This document shows, in pieces, positions 45,745 to 53,023 of a DNA stretch of 64,000 nt. The translations under genes and the position numbers were made by a program. Each line of letters starts with the position of its first letter. Position 1 is the first letter of the stretch. The notes below the pieces were generated by a model. The model searched no databases and was not told the DNA's origin. It saw only the letters and a program-made list of their open reading frames with translations. This DNA is from Cristatella mucedo (lineage: Eukaryota; Bryozoa; Phylactolaemata; Cristatellidae). The stretch lies in assembly GCA_009760855.2 (NCBI GenBank), contig WPIO01000083.1, positions 1,690,001 to 1,754,000 of the forward strand, read 5' to 3'.

Positions 45745-48080
45745 TAGTAGTAAAGGGTTGTGTGTGTGCATTATAGCTCCATCATACACAGTAGCTGTAT
45801 GCAAAGGCAGAATGGACCTTGAAAGATTGAGTCCAATTAAACCTGGCCCAAAACACAGCACGATGTGGGGGGAAAAGCAGCAAATTGGTTTTTGTTTTGT
45901 AACTTGTAGCATAATAGGGGAGGGGGTTGATAGAATAGTGAATCAAAGGTTAGAGCCGGAGTTGCAGATTTATTTGGTCACTTTTTTCTTGGGTTGACTC
46001 CACGAAGCGGGCTCAACCTCAAAAGGCTTAATTGTAGTCTTTTATTGGTAAGTCGGGTAAAGTATTCAATAATCACATAATAATAATAAAATTGTATAGC
46101 ACCCTTAAAGAACTAAATGTCTTTCTAGGCACTTGACATATGCTATATAGAAAGCATTACCAAATGATTGGTGGAAACACCGAAAGCAGCAGGCGCTGTA
46201 TAAGAAGGTACGTGCACATGAGAGACGAATCACAAAGACTCCCCAAATGCTGTAGTAAATAGGTGTTTTAAACTTTTTTTTTAATGTCATGTCAGGGGAC
46301 ATTGGGACGTTCGTCAATAGTGAGTTCCAGGCTTTGGGAGCATAGGAACTAAAGGCACGGTCTCTAACGGTTTTCAGGTTCGTATGACTATTGGTATGGC
46401 TAAGCGATTCGAGTCAGAACAGCAGGTTGTATGGTTCTTCGCCTGGTAAGGGAGTAGTGCTGATAGGTAGGCTGGAGCCAGAGAATAATGGGACCTAAAA
46501 TTAAGTGACTGAACCTTGAAGTCGATACGCTGCTTGATTGGGAGCCAGTGCAGGTCTCCGAGAAGTGGTGTGATGTGGCAACTGTGCCGCTCATGACAGC
46601 CGAGCCTAGCTGCCCAGTTTTTGACCAGCAGTGTCAGTGGCACATGGCTAAGTTTTATTTTCCATATTTGAATAAGTGGTAATGTGGTTCGACTGTGTAG
46701 TTTCAGTGTTGTGCCTCTGACTTTTCTGTAGACTGGGAAGCTGGAGCCCATGTTTCCAACGTTGAGCAACGAAGAAGAAGATCAAATGAGAAACATGCTG
46801 CTAAGAGTGAATCGTCTAGTTGAAGTCAGTTTTGCCATGCCCATGATAATAGGCCAACAGTATTGTCTCCAATTTTTCGGCTGCTCTTGCTGCTTGATAA
46901 CTATAAAAATTGAGCGATCAGTTTTGTTTACTTTTTTAAGCATGCTGAAAAGGTAGACATACGTGTGATGGTTGATGCTGAACAGACCTATTTTCAACCA
47001 GCCATAAATAGGCTTACCATGGAGATGATGCGAAAATTTAATAAAGAGAAGGCGATTGTATTCAACACATATCAAGCGTACTTAAAGGTGAGCGCTATGT
47101 GAAGTATGTTTATCAATCAAGCTTGCATAGTCTTGATTACATGTAGATCTGGTGCTTAGAGTTTGATGCATGATGTCCTGCCCTTGCTTAGAATTGTGTG
47201 TCAATTGTAACAGGATGCTTATGATAACATCACTATTGACTTGGACTTGGCACGTCGTGAGAACTTCTGCTTTGGTGCAAAAGTCGTGCGAGGAGCTTAT
47301 ATGGAGCAAGAAAGGGAGCGAGCCCAAACCGTTGGGTATGAGGATCCTATCAATCCTACTTACGATGCAACGACTGCCATGTACGAAAAAGTTATGAATG
47401 AAGTAATTTCTGAAGCCACGAAACGGCCACGTGGTAAAATATCTGTGATGGCAGCCACTCACAATGAAGACACTGTGCGGTACATAGTGAACAGGTAATG
47501 CCCGTGCAATGTAAATGTATTCTGCCTGCCTTCTCACAGCTATGTGCTTAGTAGTTAATGTATGCCGAACTGTATGAGATGTCATAACTTTCAGAATGAA
47601 AGAGTACGGTATTCATCCTCAGCACAGAGTGATCTGCTTTGGGCAGCTGCTTGGAATGTGTGATCATGTTAGCTTCCCTCTTGGTAAGTATTGCATTTTC
47701 ACTTATTCCAAAATTTCTGTGTACATCTAGCGTCTTCGGTAGAGCACAGTAGATACTGACATTTTTTTCTCCTCAATCTCGTCGTACTCTCAACTCTCCC
47801 AACACGAAAATGGATACAGTGTGCTTGCGCTTAATTTGCACTATCGTTTTCGCCATTGATTAAATCGTGTTCCTTTTATGTAACCGTAGGTCAGAGTGGG
47901 TTTTCGGTCTACAAGTACGTTCCCTTCGGCCCAGTGGAAGAAGTACTACCCTACTTGTCCAGAAGAGCCTTGGAGAATCGAGGACTCCTAAAGAAAGTGC
48001 AGAAAGAAAGGAGTCTCCTACGGGCAGAGCTCGTGCGACGGCTATCAGCTGGCCGAGTCTTTTATCGCCCATCTGCCTAG
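31746..48080 (+). CDS. Proline dehydrogenase gene B, complete
   Basis: Mitochondrial FAD enzyme oxidising L-proline to pyrroline-5-carboxylate, the first step of proline breakdown, passing electrons to ubiquinone. Eleven exons: 31746-32075, 38537-38745, 42510-42568, 43380-43579, 43683-43870, 44320-44401, 46732-46824, 46941-47087, 47214-47494, 47595-47683 and 47890-48080. All junctions are GT-AG and in phase, giving 622 aa; vertebrate PRODH is about 600. The N-terminus ([20 protein letters not shown]) is Arg/Ser-rich like a mitochondrial presequence. Landmarks are [42 protein letters not shown] (Lys), [12 protein letters not shown] (Asp), VRGAYM (Tyr), [32 protein letters not shown] and [10 protein letters not shown] (Tyr-x-x-Arg-Arg). 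The start is the first ATG of the exon, with a GC-rich flank. Gene A is its upstream tandem paralogue, 8.2 kb away. Gene B is the conserved copy and should be the housekeeping enzyme. Confidence 0.97.
32076..33325. other. Start of gene B intron 1
   Basis: The first 700 bp remain GC-rich, continuing the 5' island. After that nothing is recognised until the LINE fragment at 33326. Confidence 0.4.
33326..33606 (-). mobile_element. CR1/L2-type LINE 3' fragment, minus strand
   Basis: TAATAATAATAATGCACTTG, then the near-consensus 3' UTR in reverse. It ends abruptly at AATAGGTGTGTTTTTAAG, so it is truncated to the last 280 bp. High similarity to 14766-15355 and 61122-61686 marks it as fairly young. 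Confidence 0.88.
34230..34450 (+). mobile_element. Degenerate LINE fragment
   Basis: Traces of the CR1/L2 ORF2 end resembling 18541-18905 (ATTGGCTTAGCTCC, TTGGTCCTAGACTGTATG). Low confidence. Confidence 0.3.
34460..35590. other. Gene B intron 1, nothing recognised
   Basis: No supported feature. Confidence 0.45.
35600..36450 (+). mobile_element. CR1/L2-type LINE fragment lacking its 3' end
   Basis: Starts near the YADD region and runs through [20 protein letters not shown] and [15 protein letters not shown] to the FKKKH block at about 36440, where it stops before the 3' UTR. Frames are broken several times. Confidence 0.8.
36503..36640 (+). mobile_element. tRNA-derived SINE, family 2 (plus strand)
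   Basis: GGGGTAAGGTGCTCGCTCTT, GGTCGTGGGTTAGAGTCCTG (B-box region), ACTGCAAGCGGTGATGATAG, GGCTCTTCTACTGCTGCATA and GAGGCTGTTGAATCAGC. The same modules as the minus-strand copies at 38878, 44116 and 61690. Confidence 0.72.
36741..36893 (+). mobile_element. tRNA-derived SINE, family 1
   Basis: A box CAGTGGTTAAGGTGCTTGTC, B box GTGGGCTCAAGCCCCG, then ATATAAAGCGCTTTAATAGTG and TTAAGTTCTCTTAGAGCACT, the LINE-like tail. It holds a short internal insertion between the A and B boxes. Confidence 0.78.
36900..38536. other. Gene B intron 1, nothing recognised
   Basis: Includes a 110-codon plus frame at 37207-37539 and its antisense partner; neither is recognisable or shows splice context. A C9 tract lies near 37391. 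Confidence 0.45.
38537..38745 (+). CDS. PRODH gene B exon 2
   Basis: 209 nt, phase 0 to 2, acceptor ATTTTTAG and donor GTAAGA. It encodes [20 protein letters not shown] then [40 protein letters not shown] and ends EAAATQAEM(K). Confidence 0.97.
38878..39053 (-). mobile_element. tRNA-derived SINE, family 2 (minus strand)
   Basis: Read in reverse: TGGCACGCTAGGTAAGG (A-box region), GAGGTCATGGGTTCGAATCC with a perfect B box GGTTCGAATCC, then the GCAGTGGGCAATCCTTTATT body and an A-rich end. Good copy. Confidence 0.85.
39054..39725. repeat. Unclassified interspersed repeat, copy 1
   Basis: The part from about 39335 matches 63590-63950 in the same orientation. Shared blocks: TTATGCAAACCACGTCTAAC, GTAAACCGGAAGCAACATAT, GTGTAGGTTTTTGCCTTGCA and GAGTTCAGCTCTGCTTG. 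No coding capacity or known family signature. A perfect palindrome lies at 39118-39155. Confidence 0.65.
39118..39155. repeat. Perfect 38 bp palindrome
   Basis: The half-site TTTTGTATGCCGGACCATG is followed directly by its exact reverse complement, with no spacer. Lies in gene B intron 2. Confidence 0.95.
40068..40160 (-). mobile_element. CR1/L2-type LINE 3' tail, minus strand
   Basis: (TAA)n, then GCACCTGATAAAGCACCCTC and TTTCTAGGCGCTTTACATTT. Only the last 90 bp of the element. Confidence 0.8.
40269..40353. repeat. Five subterminal 17 bp repeats of the pogo element
   Basis: Consecutive variants of TTAAGTACGCATCCCGG. A related AAGTACGCACC...CTAAGTAC pair lies near the other end (42200-42225). 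Probably transposase binding sites. Confidence 0.75.
40371..41981 (-). pseudogene. pogo/Tigger-type transposase pseudogene
   Basis: Reading leftwards from ATG at 41981: the N-terminal [20 protein letters not shown] is a CENP-B/pogo helix-turn-helix region, with a frameshift soon after AIAAVVRY. Next comes [15 protein letters not shown] (first catalytic Asp of the DDE fold). [14 protein letters not shown] follows (second Asp, usually LLLVDNAPSH). Then come [20 protein letters not shown], the C-terminal helix pair, and an acidic end. Several frameshifts, an in-frame stop near 40785 and the LINE-tail insertion kill the gene. Confidence 0.85.
41132..41222 (+). mobile_element. LINE 3' tail nested in the pogo transposase
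   Basis: AATGTAAAGCGCCTAGAAAG, AGATTGAGTTCTCTGAGGGG and an ATTATT tail, interrupting the transposase between the second Asp and the C-terminal region. It must be younger than the pogo insertion. Confidence 0.82.
42510..42568 (+). CDS. PRODH gene B exon 3
   Basis: 59 nt, phase 2 to 1, acceptor TTTTCTGCAG and donor GTGACT. It reads (K)[19 protein letters not shown], matching the SCTSAAERDG...KRDKQYQ segment of vertebrate PRODH. An earlier GT at 42541 would put the next exon out of phase. Confidence 0.88.
42770..43020 (-). mobile_element. Degenerate LINE fragment, minus strand
   Basis: Reverse of the ORF2 end (GATTTGCTGCCTGATAGGGT, GTCACAAATACGTAAACTGG). Strongly decayed. Confidence 0.55.
43380..43579 (+). 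CDS. PRODH gene B exon 4 (catalytic Lys)
   Basis: 200 nt, phase 1 to 0, acceptor ATTTTTCAG and donor GTTAGT. It encodes [20 protein letters not shown] then [20 protein letters not shown] and [20 protein letters not shown]. The GDRR...[10 protein letters not shown] block is the most conserved part of animal PRODH. Confidence 0.97.
43683..43870 (+). CDS. PRODH gene B exon 5
   Basis: 188 nt, phase 0 to 2, acceptor CAAATGCAG and donor GTCAGT. It encodes [20 protein letters not shown], then [20 protein letters not shown] and FTWLDASSK. Confidence 0.95.
44116..44291 (-). mobile_element. tRNA-derived SINE, family 2 (minus strand)
   Basis: Reversed modules: GAGCTGTGATGGCTCACTAG, GATCGTGGGTTCGAATTCTG (B box with one change) and GGGCGATCCTTTATCGATGC. 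It ends less than 30 bp before the acceptor of gene B exon 6. Confidence 0.85.
44320..44401 (+). CDS. PRODH gene B exon 6
   Basis: 82 nt, phase 2 to 0, acceptor GTTATTCCAG and donor GTAAGT. It reads (G)[19 protein letters not shown] then LFYVPNLR, the L-DW--L motif and the V-N turn of the family. Confidence 0.95.
44431..44599 (+). repeat. Tandem duplication, 83 bp unit
   Basis: Two units (44431-44513 and 44514-44599) sharing ATAAGTCATGTGAATGCATT and TTCTGTGAAATCTCAAATC, differing at a few sites. Lies 30 bp after the exon 6 donor. Confidence 0.9.
44610..46070. other. Gene B intron 6, nothing recognised except a TG tract
   Basis: No supported feature besides the microsatellite at 45671-45742. 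Confidence 0.45.
45671..45742. repeat. (TG)n microsatellite
   Basis: About 70 bp of pure TG repeats. Confidence 0.97.
46076..46645 (-). mobile_element. CR1/L2-type LINE 3' fragment, minus strand
   Basis: A TAATAATAATAAAATTG tail, reversed 3' UTR, and ORF2 end on the minus strand ([35 protein letters not shown]). Ends about 85 bp before gene B exon 7. Confidence 0.82.
46732..46824 (+). CDS. PRODH gene B exon 7
   Basis: 93 nt, phase 0 to 0, acceptor CTTTTCTGTAG and donor GTCAGT. It encodes [20 protein letters not shown] then [11 protein letters not shown]. Confidence 0.95.
46941..47087 (+). CDS. PRODH gene B exon 8 (catalytic Asp)
   Basis: 147 nt, phase 0 to 0, acceptor CTTTTTTAAG and donor GTGAGC. 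It encodes [20 protein letters not shown], then [20 protein letters not shown] and FNTYQAYLK. Confidence 0.97.
47214..47494 (+). CDS. PRODH gene B exon 9 (catalytic Tyr)
   Basis: 281 nt, phase 0 to 2, acceptor TTGTAACAG and donor GTAATG. It encodes [60 protein letters not shown] and [19 protein letters not shown]. Gene A splits this exon in two. Confidence 0.98.
47595..47683 (+). CDS. PRODH gene B exon 10
   Basis: 89 nt, phase 2 to 1, acceptor ACTTTCAG and donor GTAAGT. It encodes [20 protein letters not shown] then [11 protein letters not shown]. Confidence 0.98.
47890..48080 (+). CDS. PRODH gene B exon 11 (Tyr-x-x-Arg-Arg and stop)
   Basis: 191 nt ending in TAG, acceptor AACCGTAG. It encodes [40 protein letters not shown] and [20 protein letters not shown] then PSA. 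The end RRL--G--F-RP is conserved with vertebrate PRODH. Confidence 0.98.
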
Positions 48081-49001
48081 GCAAGTTTACCACTGTCTTC
48101 GGATTAGCAGCGTGCTGCTTATACAGACAATGCCGTACTCAGGAACGAATCTCGTACAAATATTTCTTCGAACGCTTTCGCCTGTCTTCCCGAGCAAGCA
48201 TGGGGCACCGTATTTATTTTCCGGTCTGAGATCGAATGCACTGTTTTTAATATACAAGTCATTGGCTGTTAACTCCCTTATTGGTCGAACTAAGTTTGTA
48301 GTAAACATTGCTGCATCTCCAATAAGTGCTATGACTGTATTTGGCATGTGCTTGGCCAAGCCATTATCTCGGTATCTCGTTCTTTTATTACAAGACATAA
48401 CAGTAAAACTGCCAACCGTGGTGTGCATATCTTATTACCTACCGTCAAAACTCGTGGGTCCAGCCCTTCTCGGTATAGCAAGCTTTCTCCGTGCCTCCTC
48501 TTCAAGTGCAACCAAACGTTGAGCTCCACGACCTGTTCATCACTTCGATGTGGGCATTGCCTCCTTGCTCTCCAGTATGACGCCATACTTAGGACGATTG
48601 CTGGAACCCTGTGACTCACTATTTTGCGGGATTGTTATAACTCGCTGTCGTCTGGAAGTGCGATTGCTACTGCGACGGTAGTTCTCCTGGTAGATAAACA
48701 ATCTTGCTGGAAAATCTAACACACTGAAGTTCATTTGCCCTGTCGTAGGACTAAAAGATTGAAGAACCATTCTAAGCTCAGAGGCATCTCTTTGAAGCAT
48801 GACCAGAGAAAGTCTGTCAAACAGACACAGCTAGCAATTTTTGTCTGGGCTAGCTCTTCTTTCGTAAAAAATGATGGCGATAGCCTTATGCGTCTTCCAC
48901 GTGCTCTCAGTGAAATGAGCAACTTGTCTCTCATGATACCTGCTGCACCAGCCTTCTCAACCCAAAGCAGAATTATCAATGCATATGTAGCGGTTTTATA
49001 A

Positions 49002-49007
49002 AATAAA
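49002..49007 (+). terminator. Probable polyadenylation signal of gene B
   Basis: AATAAA 922 bp after the stop codon, the first canonical hexamer downstream. The intervening sequence (48081-49001) has no recognised repeat and overlapping open frames up to 136 codons, which I take as 3' UTR. Confidence 0.45.
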
Positions 49008-49040
49008 GCAAAAGTAAGGAACCGTGATTTCGATTTAACA

Positions 49041-49155
49041 TCTTTTATGTAGCGGCAGAAGAGCCTCTCCGGACTATATAACCTGCTTGCAGAATGGTCA
49101 ATAAAGTATTTCTGGTTGCAGGACTCGAATCTACGACCTGTGTCGTGAGTCTTGT
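49041..49155 (-). mobile_element. tRNA-derived SINE, family 2, diverged (minus strand)
   Basis: GTAGCGGCAGAAGAGCCTCT, CAATAAAGTATTTCTGGTTG and GCAGGACTCGAATC (reversed B box). Confidence 0.65.
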
Positions 49156-49169
49156 TAAAAGGGGCTGAC

Positions 49170-51205
49170 GAAAGCTTTTGATAGCTGCTTGAAGGTCTTA
49201 AATAACCCTCTCAAGCGTGATTTAAGTTGCTGCGAAAACAGGCGGACGTGCAAACCAAGGAAATTTAGTTTTGAAGAGCTGTGCGCCCTTCAGGAATGGC
49301 GGCGAAGTTTTAGCAGTCTCCCATGTTCCTAATACAATGCTTTGTTATTACATTATCTATTCTAGATACCTGAAGCTATGCGTTTTCGGTCTGCCGTGTC
49401 CTGTAAGAGCAATAAACAAATTCTCTTCATAGACTCGCTGCCTGGGCAGCGTCGCCATCTCCGAGACTCGAAACTTGGACTCCACTCATGTCATGTTATT
49501 ATGAGCGTGTCGTTAGAAGGCAGTCAGTATGTATGGAAGAACTGTCACAGAGGTCCAGGGTGCGATTGAGGTTTAAAGGTATCGATTAAGGTTTAAATAA
49601 CCTTTCGTCAATCAAGTTAAAAAAACCTTGCATTAACCACTTGAAATACGACGTAAGTACGGAACAGAGACGGAAGAGCAGACATTCAGTAATAGTCTGC
49701 ACAGTTTTTGGCTCATCGCTTATTACCCGGTACAACGTTTGCTCTTAGATCGGTTTCTAATAGTTTATTGGAGAACGAAGCGCGCTTAGTCCCTACAACT
49801 TCACAACATAGCCACAATCCAAGACCTCAGTCGGCTTATGTCGCAGTGGTTGGTTTACTTCAAAACTGAAATTACTATAATTCGCTTCATGGTGGATTGG
49901 CCTAAGAAATCGCTGAAACCACCAAGGAAACTTGTGTACTAGAAAGTCCGACAGAAGCATCATCTGAAAATCATCGACCACGTTTCTTATGTCTTCATTG
50001 GTTTTCAGTCAAGCAGTGAACTCAGTTGTAACACTTATTGCGCTTTATGTCTTCACTTCTTTTACTTGATCAGACCCATAAACATTATAAAGTTATTAAA
50101 GGCAGTCAAGTCAAAAAATAAAGACCACTATTTATGCTGAAAACTAATCAAAGGCTATATAAAAAGAAGCAAAAACTAAGCTATATGTCAGTGCCTTATA
50201 ATCTTAATCTTCATTCTTGTAGTCACTAAAATATTCATTACATTGCCTTACAATTCTGGCATCTAAATTAGCGTAGGGATTATTAAAAATGTTGAGAATT
50301 TTAAGAGTATCTACTTAGGATGTAATTTACAGCCCTATTGTTCAATAGGGTGTTGCCCCGAGCCGGACATTGAGGAACTTCGTTTTTGCGTAATGATTTA
50401 AGCAGCTACTATATATCAAACGAATGGCTAAGACGCAAGCGGAGGTCCTTGCTTGTCTATTTGTAACAGCACTCGAGGCTTGGAACATGGGTCTCGAGTT
50501 GAGATTAGGATATAAAAGGAAATTCTTCACACGTCATTATATCCAGAACCCGGCTCGAGGATGGGATAACCAGCAAGACAAGAGTTTGGTGACCGGAGAA
50601 AGCAAAAGGAACAACACCAGTTAGAAATTTGTCGACAAGAAAGCTACAAGGTACAGTCCGATTTGGGTGACAAGAACTTACGTTTTTGACGAAGAGATCA
50701 ACGAGATCAAATCTTGATCGACTGCTGTATAGGGATGGCGGCCTACAAGACGGCCGGCCAAGCCCATCTACTAGCACCATTCTTAGAACAACTCGAGGCA
50801 TTGCTACTAAGCGCAATTAGCTCTACTAGGACAAGTAGGCTGAGCGAAACCGGCAACTTGTATTTCTAGTGGTGACGATAGAGGGTAAGTGAGTTTAACT
50901 TTATGGACAATGAGGGTAAGTGTATTGCATGAACGTACTCCGATCAAAATGTTATGATGCTCGAATCGTCATTCCGAGTGTTTACGCATTCGAATGCACT
51001 GGTTGTTTGAGGTCATACTACTCAGTGATTGGCAAAGTTTCGCAATAAAAGGCCCATCAGCGACTTAGCGTAGATTTTTGTTGTGTTACTCATAAAATAC
51101 TAATCCTTAAGATTGAGGTATGCTCCCAAGCAGCCGTGGGTAGAAAGCGTTGTCATCAAAAATCTCACTTTGGAATTCAATTTAACGCTCTATCCAGCAA
51201 AAGGA
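49170..51205. other. Intergenic, nothing recognised
   Basis: No gene or repeat family supported. A short hairpin (CCCTATTG / CAATAGGG) lies near 50332-50350. Confidence 0.45.
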
Positions 51206-51210
51206 TTAAA

Positions 51211-51365
51211 GGCTAGCTGATACAGCGACCTCATTTGTATAGCGGCAAAAAAGCCTTAACGGTGGTCACCACTGCTTGGTAGACAATAAAGGATCACTCA
51301 CTGCAGGACTAAAAACCACCACGTGGGTCGTGAAGAGCGACCACATAACCCTTGGACTAAGCGAA
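51211..51365 (-). mobile_element. tRNA-derived SINE, family 2, diverged (minus strand)
   Basis: GCTAGCTGATACAGCGACCT, TTTGTATAGCGGCAAAAAAG and CAATAAAGGATCACTCACTG; the B box is damaged. Confidence 0.7.
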
Positions 51366-51367
51366 AG

Positions 51368-52190
51368 AGACCAAGCTTTCAGCTGCATAACATTGCAAAA
51401 AATTTGGGCTTTTTAGACAGATACTACATTAAAGCTGGTCCATGCATTCTTGACATTTCGCCTCGACTTCTGGAACTCACTGCTTGTTGGTCTACCGGCC
51501 TGTGCAATCAGACGCTTGCAGCTGGTGGAAAACTCTGCAGCTAGGCTCATCTGTCGTGAGTGTCGCATCATACCAGCTCTCACCAATCTGCACTGGCTCC
51601 CAATCAAGCTGCTTATCGACTTCAAGGTTATGCCACTTACTTTTAGGTCCCTTCATTCTTTGGCTCCAGCCTAAAAATATAGATAATTCATTTGTATAGC
51701 CCCCTAAGAAAACTTAATCTCTATTGAGGCGCTTCACATCTGCCGCGTGGCTTAGGCCCACGACCTCGGCCAGACCTTGGTCGGGGCAAGCACTTTAACC
51801 GCTGGGCCAAACCAGCTCGACACCTATCAGAATTACCCCCCCCCCCCACCAGGCATAGAATATCAAAAAACGCTGTTCGGACTCGTTTGTCTAGCCATAC
51901 CTTGTGCGAACGTCAAAACCTTTTAAGACCACGACTTTAGTTTGTATGCTCCCAAAGCCTGAAACTCACTACCAACACGCGTCACGTCCCCTGACATTAC
52001 GACATTTAAAAAGAAGTTTAAAACACGCCTATTTATTACAACATTTAGTAGGTTTACAGTGTTCCTGCTGCTTGCGGACTTTACCTGTGCTACCAATCAT
52101 TTGGTAATGCTTTAAATTCAGCATTCGTAAAGTGCCTAGAACGAGATTCAGTTCTCTGAGGGTGCTATATAAATGTATTATTACTATAGG
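51368..52190 (+). mobile_element. CR1/L2-type LINE fragment split by a SINE
   Basis: The first part, 51368-51674, holds the ORF2 region ([38 protein letters not shown]). The second part, 51821-52190, resumes at the CACCAGGC block and continues to the tail GTGCCTAGAACGAGATTCAG and ATTATTA. The family 1 SINE at 51674-51820 interrupts it. Confidence 0.82.
51674..51820 (-). mobile_element. tRNA-derived SINE, family 1, inserted in a LINE
   Basis: Reversed modules: the LINE-like tail ATTGAGGCGCTTCACA and GAAAACTTAATCTCT at the left, B-box region GGCCCACGACCTCGG, and A-box region CACTTTAACCGCTGGGCCA at the right. Confidence 0.8.
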
Positions 52191-52720
52191 ATCCTCAAAT
52201 GTATCATCTCCCGAAAACTATCGTGCATTAACTGCCCGTTTTTAGTAAATTATCTCCCTAGATGGTGGACCTTAGAAGCCAGCCCAGCATATATATCCAC
52301 GTCTTAATATGAAGAATTGGTCGCTGTTAGGCAGACGATTCGTGATAGCATCGTTCTCCAAAATTGTACTAATATTTGTAAACAGAAATATCAATCTCAA
52401 AAGCTAGACGCTGTCATGATCGCTGCCACTAGCAAAACTGACTGCTGAAAGTCGTAGTGTCTGGATGTATGCCTTTTCCATTACGGAAGTAAGCCTGAGT
52501 TACGACTATAGATCAAGCAGCCAAAGTGAGAAGGCTACTCGTGCCGTAGGAAGACTGATACATCCCACTCATCTGTCGATGCCATGTATGAGTCGTAGAG
52601 TGCAGTTACCCAGCCAACAACAGTTATGTGATTCGAAACTAATGAGCTTCACGACGTCTTAAGCTTTTCGGAATGATAAGGGCACTAGCCAAGTATGTTG
52701 TATTGACAACTCACATGATA

Positions 52721-52960
52721 GTAATAATAATAATAATAGTGTCTCTTGTAGGATCCCTTCACAGAACCGATCTCTAGCCAGGCACCTTACAACTCGATGC
52801 AAGAAAAGCAATATGTATCTAAGCAACGGTATCGCGCTTAGACAAGCATTTAAAATCAAACAAAAATGCACTCAGGGTCTGCTGGTTAGTCGGGCTCCTG
52901 GTTAGTAATGTCAACGAAATAAGGCACAGGTAAGCACTCAAAGTACACAGGAAAAAGACA
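52721..52960 (-). mobile_element. Diverged LINE 3' end, minus strand
   Basis: A TAATAATAATAATAG tail, CAGAACCGATCTCTAGCCAG and GCACCTTACAACTCGATGCA: the LINE tail in reverse, but from an old copy. Confidence 0.6.
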
Positions 52961-53023
52961 AGTTCACGGGGATGCTACACAAAAGGATATCTCTTGCCCT
53001 TAATCTTATTTTACATAATCTTT

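Noticed and set aside
48112-49001. Three ORFs of 88-136 codons after the gene B stop
   Set aside because: No recognised domain, overlapping on both strands, and located between the stop codon and the first AATAAA; treated as 3' UTR.
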